DNA from: Klebsiella sp. RHBSTW-00484
GTDB lineage: Bacteria > Pseudomonadota > Gammaproteobacteria > Enterobacterales > Enterobacteriaceae
Assembly (NCBI RefSeq): GCF_013705725.1
Contig: NZ_CP055481.1
Span: 248,001 to 312,000, forward strand
Reading direction: 5' to 3'
DNA: 64,000 nt
Shown here: piece after piece, positions 26,657 through 35,597 of the stretch
Position numbering within the stretch: the first letter of the stretch is position 1
Layout of the letters: the number at the start of each line of letters is the position of its first letter
Program-made: the position numbers and the translations under genes
The notes under the pieces: model-generated
Database searches by the model: none
Seen by the model: the letters and a program-made list of their open reading frames with translations, nothing else
Told to the model about the DNA's origin: nothing

Positions 26657-28264
26657 ATGAGTATTTCCTTGAAAAGGTCAGGGATGCTGAAGCTTGGTCT
26701 GAGCCTGGTTGCCATGACCGTCGCAGCAAGCGTACAAGCGAAGACCCTGGTTTATTGTTCAGAAGGCTCGCCGGAAGGCTTTAACCCGCAGCTCTTCACC
26801 TCTGGCACCACCTATGATGCCAGCTCAGTGCCGATTTATAACCGCCTGGTTGAATTCAAAACCGGTACCACGGAAGTTATTCCGGGCCTGGCCGAGAAAT
26901 GGGAAGTCAGCGAAGACGGTAAAACTTATACCTTCCATCTGCGTAAAGACGTGAAGTGGCAGGATAATAAAGATTTTAAACCGACTCGCGCGCTGAACGC
27001 CGATGACGTTGTCTTCTCGTTCGACAGACAAAAAAATGTCAATAACCCGTACCATAAAGTGTCTGGCGGCAGCTATGAATACTTTGAAGGCATGGGCCTT
27101 TCCGACCTGATTAGCGAAGTGAAGAAAGTGGACGATAATACAGTCCAGTTCGTGCTGACTCGTCCGGAATCCCCGTTCCTCGCTGACCTCGCCATGGACT
27201 TCGCCTCTATTCTGTCAAAAGAGTATGCCGACAACATGCTGAAAGCCGGTACGCCGGAGAAAGTGGACCTGAACCCAATCGGTACCGGCCCATTCCAGCT
27301 GCTGCAATATCAAAAAGACTCCCGTATTCTCTATAAAGCCTTCCCGGGCTACTGGGGCACCAAGCCGCAGATCGATCGTCTGGTCTTCTCCATCACCCCT
27401 GATGCTTCCGTGCGCTACGCGAAACTGCAGAAAAACGAATGTCAGATAATGCCGTACCCGAACCCGGCAGACATCGCGCGCATGAAGGAAGATAAAAACA
27501 TTAATCTGCTGGAGCAGCCGGGTCTGAACGTCGGTTACCTCTCCTTCAACACCGAGAAGAAACCGCTGGATGAGGTGAAAGTTCGCCAGGCGCTGACCTA
27601 CGCGGTGAACAAAGAAGCGATCATCAAAGCCGTTTATCAGGGCGCAGGTCAGTCTGCGAAGAACCTGATCCCGCCGACCATGTGGGGCTATAACGACGAC
27701 GTTAAAGACTACACCTACGATCCGGAGAAAGCGAAAGCGCTGCTGAAAGAAGCGGGCCTGGAGCAAGGCTTCAGCATTGACCTGTGGGCGATGCCGGTAC
27801 AGCGTCCGTACAACCCGAACGCGCGCCGTATGGCAGAGATGATTCAGGCTGACTGGGCCAAAGTTGGCGTCAAAGCCAAAATTGTCACCTTCGAGTGGGG
27901 CGAATACCTGAAGCGTGCGAAAGCAGGCGAGCATCAGACCGTTATGATGGGCTGGACCGGTGATAATGGGGATCCGGATAACTTCTTCGCCACCCTGTTC
28001 AGCTGCGCTGCGGCGAAAGATGGTTCTAACTACTCTCGCTGGTGCTACAAGCCGTTTGAAGACCTGATTCAACCGGCTCGCGCTACTGATGACCACAACA
28101 AACGCATTGAGCTGTACAAGCAGGCTCAGGTGGTGATGCATGACCAGGCCCCGGCGCTGATCGTCGCTCACTCCACCGTTTATGAGCCAGTGCGCAAAGA
28201 AGTTAAAGGCTATGTGGTTGATCCATTAGGTAAACACCACTTCGATAACGTCTCTATCGAATAA
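26657..28264 (+). CDS. dppA: Dipeptide-binding periplasmic protein DppA
   Basis: Periplasmic receptor of 535 residues for di- and tripeptides (and haem in E. coli), also a sensor for peptide chemotaxis with Tap. The signal peptide ends SVQA-KTLVYCSEG (cut after about residue 28). The SBP_bac_5 fold is shown by FNPQLFTSGTTYDASSVPIY, DNPDNFFATLFSC and the family Cys pairs. The start at 26657 (MSISLKRSGMLKLG) fits the E. coli length and has GGAG eight bases upstream; the longer frame to 26495 is rejected. First gene of dppABCDF, separated from dppB by a hairpin-rich repeat that should lower downstream expression. Confidence 0.97.
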   Translation: MSISLKRSGMLKLGLSLVAMTVAASVQAKTLVYCSEGSPEGFNPQLFTSGTTYDASSVPIYNRLVEFKTGTTEVIPGLAEKWEVSEDGKTYTFHLRKDVKWQDNKDFKPTRALNADDVVFSFDRQKNVNNPYHKVSGGSYEYFEGMGLSDLISEVKKVDDNTVQFVLTRPESPFLADLAMDFASILSKEYADNMLKAGTPEKVDLNPIGTGPFQLLQYQKDSRILYKAFPGYWGTKPQIDRLVFSITPDASVRYAKLQKNECQIMPYPNPADIARMKEDKNINLLEQPGLNVGYLSFNTEKKPLDEVKVRQALTYAVNKEAIIKAVYQGAGQSAKNLIPPTMWGYNDDVKDYTYDPEKAKALLKEAGLEQGFSIDLWAMPVQRPYNPNARRMAEMIQADWAKVGVKAKIVTFEWGEYLKRAKAGEHQTVMMGWTGDNGDPDNFFATLFSCAAAKDGSNYSRWCYKPFEDLIQPARATDDHNKRIELYKQAQVVMHDQAPALIVAHSTVYEPVRKEVKGYVVDPLGKHHFDNVSIE

Positions 28265-28276
28265 TAAGCAATACGT

Positions 28277-28362
28277 CCCCCTCTCCCTTGAGGGAGAGGG
28301 CCGGGGTGAGGGTGGATAAGCCGCCCCTCACCCTTACCTTCCCCCTAACTGGGAGAGGGTGT
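28277..28362. repeat. Palindromic repeat between dppA and dppB
   Basis: CCCTCTCCCT and AGGGAGAGGG (28279-28300) form a ten-base inverted repeat. GGGGTGAGGG and CCCTCACCC form a second, longer pairing, and GGGAGAGGGTG closes the block. Such extragenic palindromes protect the upstream mRNA and partly stop transcription, suiting high DppA against low permease. Confidence 0.7.
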
Positions 28363-28427
28363 TTACTTTTGTGAGCAATACAGACGTCCTGTCACCAGGC
28401 GGGTCGTTACTAGAGAGAATCCGGGTT

Positions 28428-29447
28428 ATGTTGCAGTTCATTCTCCGACGTTTGGGACTTGTCATCCCAACATTTATCGGTATTACCCTTCTCACTTTTG
28501 CCTTCGTCCATATGATCCCCGGTGACCCGGTGCTGATTATGGCGGGCGAACGTGGTATTTCCCCTGAACGTCACGCGCAGCTACTGGCCGAAATGGGCCT
28601 TGATAAGCCGATGTGGCAGCAATACGCCCACTATGTTTGGGGCGTGATGCACGGCGATTTAGGCATCTCGCTGAAAAGCCGCATTCCTGTATGGGAAGAG
28701 TTCGTGCCGCGCTTTAAGGCCACCATGGAGCTGGGCGTCTGCGCGATGATTTTCGCCGTCGCCGTTGGGATCCCGGTTGGTGTGCTGGCTGCGGTCAAAC
28801 GCGGTTCTATCTTTGACCACACCTCCGTAGGCCTCGCGCTGACTGGCTACTCCATGCCTATCTTCTGGTGGGGCATGATGCTGATTATGCTGGTTTCGGT
28901 GCAGTGGAACCTGACGCCGGTCTCCGGGCGCGTCAGCGACACCGTCTTCCTCGACGATACCCTACCGTTAACCGGCTTTATGCTGATAGATACCGCGATT
29001 TGGGGCGAGCCGGGTGACTTTATCGATGCAGTGATGCATATGATCCTGCCTGCCGTGGTGCTGGGCACCATCCCGCTGGCGGTGATTGTGCGTATGACCC
29101 GTTCATCGATGCTGGAAGTGCTGGGTGAGGATTATATCCGTACCGCGCGTGCCAAAGGGCTGACGCGTATGCGAGTGATCATCATTCATGCTCTGCGTAA
29201 CGCCATGCTGCCGGTGGTGACGGTTATCGGTCTACAGGTAGGCACGCTGCTGGCGGGCGCAATCCTGACCGAAACCATCTTCTCCTGGCCGGGCCTTGGT
29301 CGCTGGCTGATTGATGCGCTCCAGCGCCGCGATTATCCGGTTGTGCAGGGCGGGGTGCTGCTGGTGGCGACGATGATTATCCTCGTCAATCTGCTGGTAG
29401 ACCTGTTGTACGGCGTGGTGAACCCGCGTATTCGGCATAAGAAGTAA
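28428..29447 (+). CDS. dppB: Dipeptide ABC transporter permease DppB
   Basis: Inner-membrane permease of 339 residues with six spans (MLQFILRRLGLVIPTFIGIT at the start). The BPD_transp_1 signature for contact with the ATPases is EDYIRTARAKGLTRMRVI near residue 230. The start at 28428 matches E. coli DppB; an upstream frame from 28359 runs into the intergenic repeat. It is followed nine bases later by dppC. Confidence 0.96.
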   Translation: MLQFILRRLGLVIPTFIGITLLTFAFVHMIPGDPVLIMAGERGISPERHAQLLAEMGLDKPMWQQYAHYVWGVMHGDLGISLKSRIPVWEEFVPRFKATMELGVCAMIFAVAVGIPVGVLAAVKRGSIFDHTSVGLALTGYSMPIFWWGMMLIMLVSVQWNLTPVSGRVSDTVFLDDTLPLTGFMLIDTAIWGEPGDFIDAVMHMILPAVVLGTIPLAVIVRMTRSSMLEVLGEDYIRTARAKGLTRMRVIIIHALRNAMLPVVTVIGLQVGTLLAGAILTETIFSWPGLGRWLIDALQRRDYPVVQGGVLLVATMIILVNLLVDLLYGVVNPRIRHKK

Positions 29448-29456
29448 GGGGCCATC

Positions 29457-30359
29457 ATGTCACAAGTTACTGAAAATAAAGTTGTCGCCGCACCGGTGCC
29501 AATGACCCCTTTGCAGGAGTTCTGGCACTATTTTAAACGCAACAAAGGCGCCGTTATCGGCCTGGTCTACGTGGTGGTGATGATTTTTATCGCCGTATTT
29601 GCCAACTTCATTGCGCCTTACAATCCTGCGGATCAGTTCCGCGATACGCTGCTGGCTCCCCCGGTCTGGATGGATGGCGGGAGCTTCTCCCATCTGCTCG
29701 GTACTGATGACGTTGGCCGCGATATCCTTTCGCGCCTGATGTACGGCGCGCGCCTGTCGCTGCTGGTTGGCTGCCTGGTGGTGGTGCTGTCGCTGATCCT
29801 TGGCGTGGTGCTCGGTCTGGTCGCAGGCTATTTCGGCGGCGTGCTTGACTCAATCATCATGCGCGTTGTCGATATCATGCTGGCGCTGCCAAGCCTGCTG
29901 CTCGCGCTGGTGCTGGTGGCCATTTTTGGCCCCTCGATCGTCAACGCGTCGATAGCGCTGACCTTTGTCGCCTTGCCGCACTACGTCCGTCTGACCCGCG
30001 CTGCGGTGCTGGTGGAAGTGAACCGCGATTATGTCACCGCATCTCGCGTGGCGGGTGCTGGTGCGATGCGCCAGATGTTCGTCAATATTCTTCCTAACTG
30101 TCTTGCGCCGCTGATTGTTCAGGCGTCGCTGGGCTTCTCTAACGCCATTCTCGATATGGCCGCTCTTGGCTTCCTTGGCATGGGTGCGCAGCCGCCGACA
30201 CCGGAGTGGGGCACTATGCTCTCCGACGTGTTGCAGTTCGCGCAGAGCGCCTGGTGGGTCGTCACCTTCCCGGGTGTCGCGATCCTGCTGACGGTGCTGG
30301 CATTTAACCTGATGGGTGACGGTCTGCGTGACGCGCTCGATCCCAAACTGAAGCAGTAA
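29457..30359 (+). CDS. dppC: Dipeptide ABC transporter permease DppC
   Basis: Second permease subunit, 300 residues. It has the N-terminal OppC-type domain ([20 protein letters not shown]) and the EAA loop [19 protein letters not shown], which binds DppD/Dpp[20 protein letters not shown] is the usual periplasmic segment. It forms a heterodimer with DppB in the inner membrane. Confidence 0.96.
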   Translation: MSQVTENKVVAAPVPMTPLQEFWHYFKRNKGAVIGLVYVVVMIFIAVFANFIAPYNPADQFRDTLLAPPVWMDGGSFSHLLGTDDVGRDILSRLMYGARLSLLVGCLVVVLSLILGVVLGLVAGYFGGVLDSIIMRVVDIMLALPSLLLALVLVAIFGPSIVNASIALTFVALPHYVRLTRAAVLVEVNRDYVTASRVAGAGAMRQMFVNILPNCLAPLIVQASLGFSNAILDMAALGFLGMGAQPPTPEWGTMLSDVLQFAQSAWWVVTFPGVAILLTVLAFNLMGDGLRDALDPKLKQ

Positions 30360-30369
30360 GAGGTTCGAG

Positions 30370-31353
30370 ATGGCGTTATTGAATATAGATAAATTATCGG
30401 TGCATTTCGGCGATGAAAAGGCACCGTTCCGCGCCGTAGACCGCGTGAGCTACAGCGTGAATCAGGGTGAAGTGGTCGGCATTGTCGGCGAGTCTGGTTC
30501 GGGTAAATCGGTCAGCTCGCTGGCGATTATGGGACTGATTGATTATCCCGGTCGGGTGATGGCTGAAAAGCTGGAGTTTAACGGTCGCGACCTGAAGCGC
30601 ATTTCCGAAAAAGAGCGTCGCCAACTGGTGGGCGCGGAAGTGGCGATGATCTTTCAGGACCCCATGACCAGCCTCAACCCGTGCTACACCGTGGGTTACC
30701 AGATTATGGAAGCCATTAAGGTGCATCAGGGCGGCAATAAAAAGACGCGTATTCAGCGGGCGATTGACCTGCTGACGCTGGTGGGGATACCCGACCCGGC
30801 TTCGCGTCTCGACGTCTATCCGCATCAGCTTTCCGGCGGCATGAGCCAGCGCGTGATGATTGCGATGGCGATTGCCTGTCGGCCAAAGTTGCTGATTGCC
30901 GATGAACCGACAACCGCGCTGGACGTCACCATCCAGGCGCAGATCATCGAGCTACTGCTTGAACTACAGCAGAAAGAGAATATGGCGCTGATCCTGATCA
31001 CTCACGATCTGGCGCTGGTAGCGGAAGCGGCGCACAAAATTATTGTGATGTACGCCGGTCAGGTAGTGGAAACCGGCGACGCGAAAGATATTTTCCGCGC
31101 GCCGCGTCATCCATACACCCAGGCGCTGTTGCGTGCGCTGCCTGAGTTCGCTCAGGATAAAGCGCGTCTGGCTTCGCTGCCGGGCGTGGTTCCGGGGAAA
31201 TATGACCGCCCGAACGGTTGTCTGCTCAACCCGCGCTGCCCCTATGCGACCGATAAATGCCGCAGTGAGGAGCCTGAACTGAACCTGCTTAATGACGGTC
31301 GTCAGTCGAAATGCCACTACCCACTTGATGATGCCGGGAGGCCTGGATTATGA
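30370..31353 (+). CDS. dppD: Dipeptide ABC transporter ATPase DppD
   Basis: Cytoplasmic ATPase of 327 residues. Walker A GESGSGKS, signature [12 protein letters not shown], Walker [13 protein letters not shown] and the switch histidine in ITHDLALV are intact. The C-terminal oligopeptide-transporter domain carries the cysteine cluster [14 protein letters not shown], known in this family to bind a 4Fe-4S centre in some members. It overlaps dppF by four bases (ATGA). Confidence 0.96.
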   Translation: MALLNIDKLSVHFGDEKAPFRAVDRVSYSVNQGEVVGIVGESGSGKSVSSLAIMGLIDYPGRVMAEKLEFNGRDLKRISEKERRQLVGAEVAMIFQDPMTSLNPCYTVGYQIMEAIKVHQGGNKKTRIQRAIDLLTLVGIPDPASRLDVYPHQLSGGMSQRVMIAMAIACRPKLLIADEPTTALDVTIQAQIIELLLELQQKENMALILITHDLALVAEAAHKIIVMYAGQVVETGDAKDIFRAPRHPYTQALLRALPEFAQDKARLASLPGVVPGKYDRPNGCLLNPRCPYATDKCRSEEPELNLLNDGRQSKCHYPLDDAGRPGL

Positions 31354-32363
31354 GTACGCATGAGGCCACCACGCAACAGCCTCTGTTGCTGGCCACCGAT
31401 CTGAAAAAATACTACCCGGTGAAGAAGGGGCTGTTCGCTCCGGAACGCCTGGTGAAAGCGCTGGATGGCGTTTCGTTTACCCTTGAACGCGGCAAAACGC
31501 TGGCGGTCGTGGGGGAATCCGGCTGCGGTAAGTCAACGCTCGGCCGCTTGCTGACGATGATTGAAATCCCCACCGGCGGCGAGCTTTACTACCAGGGGCA
31601 GGACCTGCTTAAGCATGACCCGCACGCACAAAAACTGCGTCGGCAGAAAATCCAGATTGTGTTCCAGAACCCCTACGGTTCGCTGAACCCGCGTAAAAAG
31701 GTGGGGCAGATTCTGGAGGAGCCGCTGCAGATCAACACCAGCTTAAGCAAAGAGCAGCGCCGTGAGAAAGCGCTGGCGATGATGGCGAAAGTGGGCCTGA
31801 AAACGGAACACTACGACCGCTATCCGCATATGTTCTCCGGCGGCCAGCGTCAGCGTATTGCCATTGCCCGCGGCCTGATGCTTGACCCGGACGTGGTGAT
31901 CGCCGACGAACCGGTCTCCGCGCTGGACGTGTCAGTACGTGCGCAGGTGCTGAACCTGATGATGGATTTACAGCAGGAGCTGGGGCTTTCTTACGTCTTT
32001 ATCTCCCACGACCTGTCGGTGGTGGAGCACATTGCTGACGAAGTGATGGTGATGTATTTAGGCCGCTGCGTGGAGAAAGGGTCGAAGGACCAAATCTTCA
32101 ATAACCCGCAGCATCCGTATACTCAGGCGCTGCTGTCAGCGACGCCGCGCCTGAACCCGGACGATCGCCGCGAGCGTATCAAGCTGACCGGCGAGCTGCC
32201 AAGCCCGCTGAATCCGCCTCCGGGCTGCGCGTTTAACGCTCGCTGCCGTCGTCGCTTCGGCCCATGCACCCAGCTCCAGCCGCAGCTGAAGGACTACGGC
32301 GGCCAACTAGTGGCCTGCTTTGCCGTCGATCAGGATCAAAACGGCGAGAAGCCGCTGAGCTGA
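31350..32363 (+). CDS. dppF: Dipeptide ABC transporter ATPase DppF
   Basis: Partner ATPase of 337 residues. Walker [10 protein letters not shown], signature [14 protein letters not shown], Walker [13 protein letters not shown] and the switch histidine in [10 protein letters not shown] are intact. The tail has the same family cysteines ([14 protein letters not shown]). Last gene of the operon; a hairpin and a REP pair follow. Confidence 0.96.
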   Translation: MSTHEATTQQPLLLATDLKKYYPVKKGLFAPERLVKALDGVSFTLERGKTLAVVGESGCGKSTLGRLLTMIEIPTGGELYYQGQDLLKHDPHAQKLRRQKIQIVFQNPYGSLNPRKKVGQILEEPLQINTSLSKEQRREKALAMMAKVGLKTEHYDRYPHMFSGGQRQRIAIARGLMLDPDVVIADEPVSALDVSVRAQVLNLMMDLQQELGLSYVFISHDLSVVEHIADEVMVMYLGRCVEKGSKDQIFNNPQHPYTQALLSATPRLNPDDRRERIKLTGELPSPLNPPPGCAFNARCRRRFGPCTQLQPQLKDYGGQLVACFAVDQDQNGEKPLS

Positions 32364-32383
32364 TTGGGATAGCCGATGAAAAA

Positions 32384-32407
32384 AGCCGAAGCAGTTATGC
32401 TTCGGCT
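32384..32407. terminator. Hairpin downstream of dppF
   Basis: AGCCGAAGC and GCTTCGGCT form a nine-pair stem with a six-base loop. There is no T-run, so termination may need the downstream REPs or Rho. Confidence 0.55.
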
Positions 32408-32450
32408 GAGAACGATGGCAAACCTGATGTAGATACTATGCTCGTATTTC

Positions 32451-32550
32451 CGCCGGGTGGCGGCTAGCGCCTTACCCGGCCTACGGGTTCACCATCGTCT
32501 GCGGACCCGTAGTGAGTAGCCCGGCTAAGGCGTTTACGCCGCAAGCCGGG
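32451..32550. repeat. REP pair (BIME) between dppF and the permease gene
   Basis: CGCCGGGTGGCGGCTAGCGC followed by CTTACCCGGCCTACGGG is a classical REP unit, and 32515-32550 holds an inverted second unit (TAGCCCGGCTAAGGCG ... GCAAGCCGGG). The pair lies between two convergent transcripts. Confidence 0.8.
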
Positions 32551-32567
32551 AAGTTCCTGAAAGCGAC

Positions 32568-34166
32568 TTAATGCACCACTTCATCGCCGTTATCAATCGG
32601 CGACCAGTCGACTTTTCCTTCTTCCCTAACCTGTCGCCAGGCCATAAAGGTCAGGAACAATGTTGCGACGCCATAGCCAAACGTCACCGTGGGTGAAGCG
32701 TTGAGCGCCATCTGATGACCGTGAATAAAGCCGAAGAACGACAACACCGTAGCCGCCGCGGCATAAAGCGCCGCCCAGTTAAAGCGCCGGTCGATAATGA
32801 ACGCGGCAATCGCACCCATCATTAACCCCGCCAACACCGCACCGCCCCCGGTGGTTGCCATACCGTGATACAGCACGCCGTTATTGGCCATCGTATTGAC
32901 GACATCCGCCGGGAGATTGACGGTATTCGCGCCGGCGGCCGCCAGCGCGCCATCGACCTGGGTCTTCGCCCACTCGGCGATATTCGGTACCAGCGCCAAC
33001 ACGATCGCCGGAGCGTGGCGTTTCGGCGAAACCTGGAACGCCTGAGCGCCAATGACCAGACCGATAAACAGCAGAATAGGTACAATCGCCACCAGTGGGA
33101 TGATGGAGAGCAGCAGCGCGGTGAGGCCCAGGAAGCAGACGATTGCCATACAAACACCGGTTGCCAGCGAGTAGCCGATGCGCCCGCCCATCGCTTTCCA
33201 GCCCGGATGACCGATATAAACCGCAGGTGGAAACGGCGAACCCAACAATGCGCCGACAATCGCGCCCAGCCCGTCAGCCGCCAGTACCGCGCGCAGGTTG
33301 TAGCTGTCGCCCCCTACCGCCGCGGATTCGACGTTATTGAGGATTTCGGTGAAGTTGAAAATCCCCAATGGGATCGCCGTCACCAGCAGCGGCCAGACCA
33401 GGCTCATCGGGACGTTAAAGACATCAGTAGAAAGCGTGGGTAAATAGAGCGAGAAACGGCCCGCCGCCTCTTTGACTTCCGCCGGATTCATAATGTCGCT
33501 AAAGCCAAGCCAGGTCGCGCCCCAGCCCAGCAGGCAGCCCACCAGAACCACCGCCAGCCCACCCGGCAGACCGAACGGCAGCCGCACGTTACCGACCCAG
33601 TTGAGCAGGATAATGGCGAAGCAGACAATGCCAATCCAGGCGGTATCAAACATCTGATACGCCGGGCGCATGGCGATAAACGCAATTGCAATCCCCGCCA
33701 GCGTCCCCAGCATTGCGGCGCGCGGCGTATATTTACGAATCGCCGGGCCAACCAGCACGCCTGCCAGTACAATAAGGCCGACAATCATCGCCCAGATAAG
33801 CCCGAGCTTCCACGCCAGCATCCAGTCTTTATGGATAAGCAGCGTTGGCAGCATGACAACGAACACCACAATGAACATGTGCGGCACGCTTGGCCCGTAT
33901 GGCAGGGCGGTCACTGTGTCGCGACCCTCGCGTTTTGCCATCCGCCAGGCAAGCCAGGCGTAAAACAGATTACCCAGCGGTAGCGCGATACCTAACGCCG
34001 GTAGGATGCGGCCATAAACGGTGGTCGCCGGGATTTGCGCGACGTACAGAGCGAGTCCTGACAGGACCAGCACGTTCAGTAATACGTTGGTAAAGAGTCC
34101 GAAAAAAGCGTTGAGATCGCCCGTCACCCATAGCCGTGGACGAAATGTGAGTTTTCCTTGCTCCAT
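32568..34166 (-). CDS. NCS2/xanthine-uracil-type permease
   Basis: A 532-residue membrane protein with about 12-14 hydrophobic spans and features of the nucleobase-cation symporter-2/AzgA group: PYGPSVPHMFIVVF early, LPFGLPGGLAVVLVG, and the glutamate-bearing IFNFTEILNNVESAAVGGDS, similar to substrate-binding loops in such carriers. It is the last gene of the minus-strand catabolic cluster, 16 bases after the small allophanate-hydrolase-like gene. The cargo is inferred to be a purine or pyrimidine breakdown product or another small ureido compound. Members are often mislabelled as regulators. Confidence 0.7.
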   Translation of the reverse strand: MEQGKLTFRPRLWVTGDLNAFFGLFTNVLLNVLVLSGLALYVAQIPATTVYGRILPALGIALPLGNLFYAWLAWRMAKREGRDTVTALPYGPSVPHMFIVVFVVMLPTLLIHKDWMLAWKLGLIWAMIVGLIVLAGVLVGPAIRKYTPRAAMLGTLAGIAIAFIAMRPAYQMFDTAWIGIVCFAIILLNWVGNVRLPFGLPGGLAVVLVGCLLGWGATWLGFSDIMNPAEVKEAAGRFSLYLPTLSTDVFNVPMSLVWPLLVTAIPLGIFNFTEILNNVESAAVGGDSYNLRAVLAADGLGAIVGALLGSPFPPAVYIGHPGWKAMGGRIGYSLATGVCMAIVCFLGLTALLLSIIPLVAIVPILLFIGLVIGAQAFQVSPKRHAPAIVLALVPNIAEWAKTQVDGALAAAGANTVNLPADVVNTMANNGVLYHGMATTGGGAVLAGLMMGAIAAFIIDRRFNWAALYAAAATVLSFFGFIHGHQMALNASPTVTFGYGVATLFLTFMAWRQVREEGKVDWSPIDNGDEVVH

Positions 34167-34182
34167 AATCCTTCTCCTGAAG

Positions 34183-34578
34183 TTATTCAGTCATGTGGTG
34201 GCCGGTGTATGCCCGCCAACCGCCGAGGTCGGTGATCTCCGGCTGGCCTTCAACCAGCCAGGATTCCGCCAGAACGCCCAACACTTCACTACCGTCGTCC
34301 AGTAACACTTTGCCGATACAGAGTCCGGCAGGTTCTTTTTGCAGAATATTTCCCAGTCCGGCAGGAGGAACCGCCCAGATTTCCAGCGCGATGTTTGCGC
34401 CGTTATCCGGTGAACGAATCATTCCGGGATGATCGTCGTTGATGCTCCAACAGCGGTAGCAGGGAGCCGTTTTATCCTCACGAACGAATTCGGCATTCAC
34501 TGCCAGCATGTTGGGGTTTAGCTTCAGGCCACGCATTAGCGTGCCGTTAACCGCAAGCAGGATTTTGCTATCTGACAT
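34183..34578 (-). CDS. Stand-alone allophanate hydrolase C-terminal domain protein
   Basis: A 131-residue protein that resembles only the C-terminal domain of AtzF/DUR1,2 allophanate hydrolase: NGTLMRGLKLNPNML, TAPCYRCWSI, PPAGLGNILQKEPAGLCIGK and the closing DLGGWRAYTGH. In AtzF that domain acts after the amidase to decarboxylate N-carboxycarbamate. No amidase domain with Ser-cisSer-Lys is encoded here. The neighbours handle carbamoyl groups, so it may remove CO2 from, or stabilise, a related intermediate. Often annotated as a glutamyl-tRNA amidotransferase, which it is not. Confidence 0.7.
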   Translation of the reverse strand: MSDSKILLAVNGTLMRGLKLNPNMLAVNAEFVREDKTAPCYRCWSINDDHPGMIRSPDNGANIALEIWAVPPAGLGNILQKEPAGLCIGKVLLDDGSEVLGVLAESWLVEGQPEITDLGGWRAYTGHHMTE

Positions 34579-34643
34579 CGTTTTTATCCTTATTTATACC
34601 CGAATATAGGGCCGCCATTCGCCGTGCGCATGGCGGCGTAAAA

Positions 34644-35597
34644 TTAACCGGTAAACCGGGTTCCGCCGTTACCGTCAATGGCGCGAACGATAGTTTCCGG
34701 ATTGGTAATCAGCCCAACCCCCGCAGGATTACATCGCAGGAAGGTCAGCATGGCTTCGACTTTGGGCGCCATGCTGCCTGCGCCGAACTGACCGCTTTGC
34801 AGCATGGCCTGCGCTTCAGCTAACGTTAAAGTGTCGAGCCAGCGCTGCTCCGGTGTACCAAAGTTGATGGCGACTTGCTCAACGCCGGTCGGAATCAGCA
34901 GCATGTCTGCCTGCAATTCGCAGGCCAGCAGCGCCGATGCGCGGTCTTTATCAATGACCGCCTGGGCGGCAATAAGCTTGCCAGACGTATCGCGCCAGAC
35001 AGGAATACCGCCGCCGCCGCAGGCAATAACTAAGACATTTTGTTCAAGCAGGGTGCGAATAACCGGCGTTTCGATGACTTCTTTTGGTGCCGGTGATGCC
35101 ACGACGCGTCGCCAGCCGCGGCCCGAATCTTCTGCGATATCCCAGCCCTGAGCCGCCGCCAGCGTCTCCGCCGTTTCCTGAGTCATATAGTCGCCGATAG
35201 GTTTATCAGGATGGCTGAAGGCGGTATCGTTTGGGTCTATTAACGTTTGCGTCACCAGCGCGACGGCGCGGATGCTATCAAGACCGCGTGCGGTCAACGC
35301 GTTATTCAGCGCGTTCTGGAACATAAAACCAATTGCGCCCTGGGTATCGCCGACCGCGTACTCCAGCGGCACCGCAGGAACGGCGTCTTTGGCGATTTCG
35401 CTACGGCGCAGGATAAAACCCACCTGCGGGCCATTGCCGTGCGTCAGCACCACGCGCCAGCCTGCGGCAATCAGATCAACCACATTTTCAGCGGTGGCTT
35501 TCACCGCTTCGTACTGCTGTTCCAGCGCATTTTCTCCGGGGTTGCGGATCAATGCATTACCGCCGACGGCGACGACGGCGACTTTAGTTTTTTTCAT
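34644..35597 (-). CDS. Carbamate kinase
   Basis: A 317-residue ArcC/YbcF-family enzyme that turns carbamoyl phosphate and ADP into ATP, CO2 and ammonia. Amino-acid-kinase motifs are present: VAVGGNAL at the start, LTHGNGPQVG, VIACGGGGIPV and IDKDRASALLA, plus GSMAPKVEA near the end. The start at 35597 is set by AAGGAG seven bases upstream; it overlaps the preceding gene by 14 bases. Without arginine deiminase genes nearby, its carbamoyl phosphate should come from the FdrA/YlbE/DUF2877 proteins next to it, as proposed for E. coli allantoin use. Confidence 0.92.
   Translation of the reverse strand: MKKTKVAVVAVGGNALIRNPGENALEQQYEAVKATAENVVDLIAAGWRVVLTHGNGPQVGFILRRSEIAKDAVPAVPLEYAVGDTQGAIGFMFQNALNNALTARGLDSIRAVALVTQTLIDPNDTAFSHPDKPIGDYMTQETAETLAAAQGWDIAEDSGRGWRRVVASPAPKEVIETPVIRTLLEQNVLVIACGGGGIPVWRDTSGKLIAAQAVIDKDRASALLACELQADMLLIPTGVEQVAINFGTPEQRWLDTLTLAEAQAMLQSGQFGAGSMAPKVEAMLTFLRCNPAGVGLITNPETIVRAIDGNGGTRFTG

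Noticed and set aside
27215..28171. 318-codon open frame antisense to dppA
   Set aside because: Same reason: a shadow of the highly conserved dppA frame.
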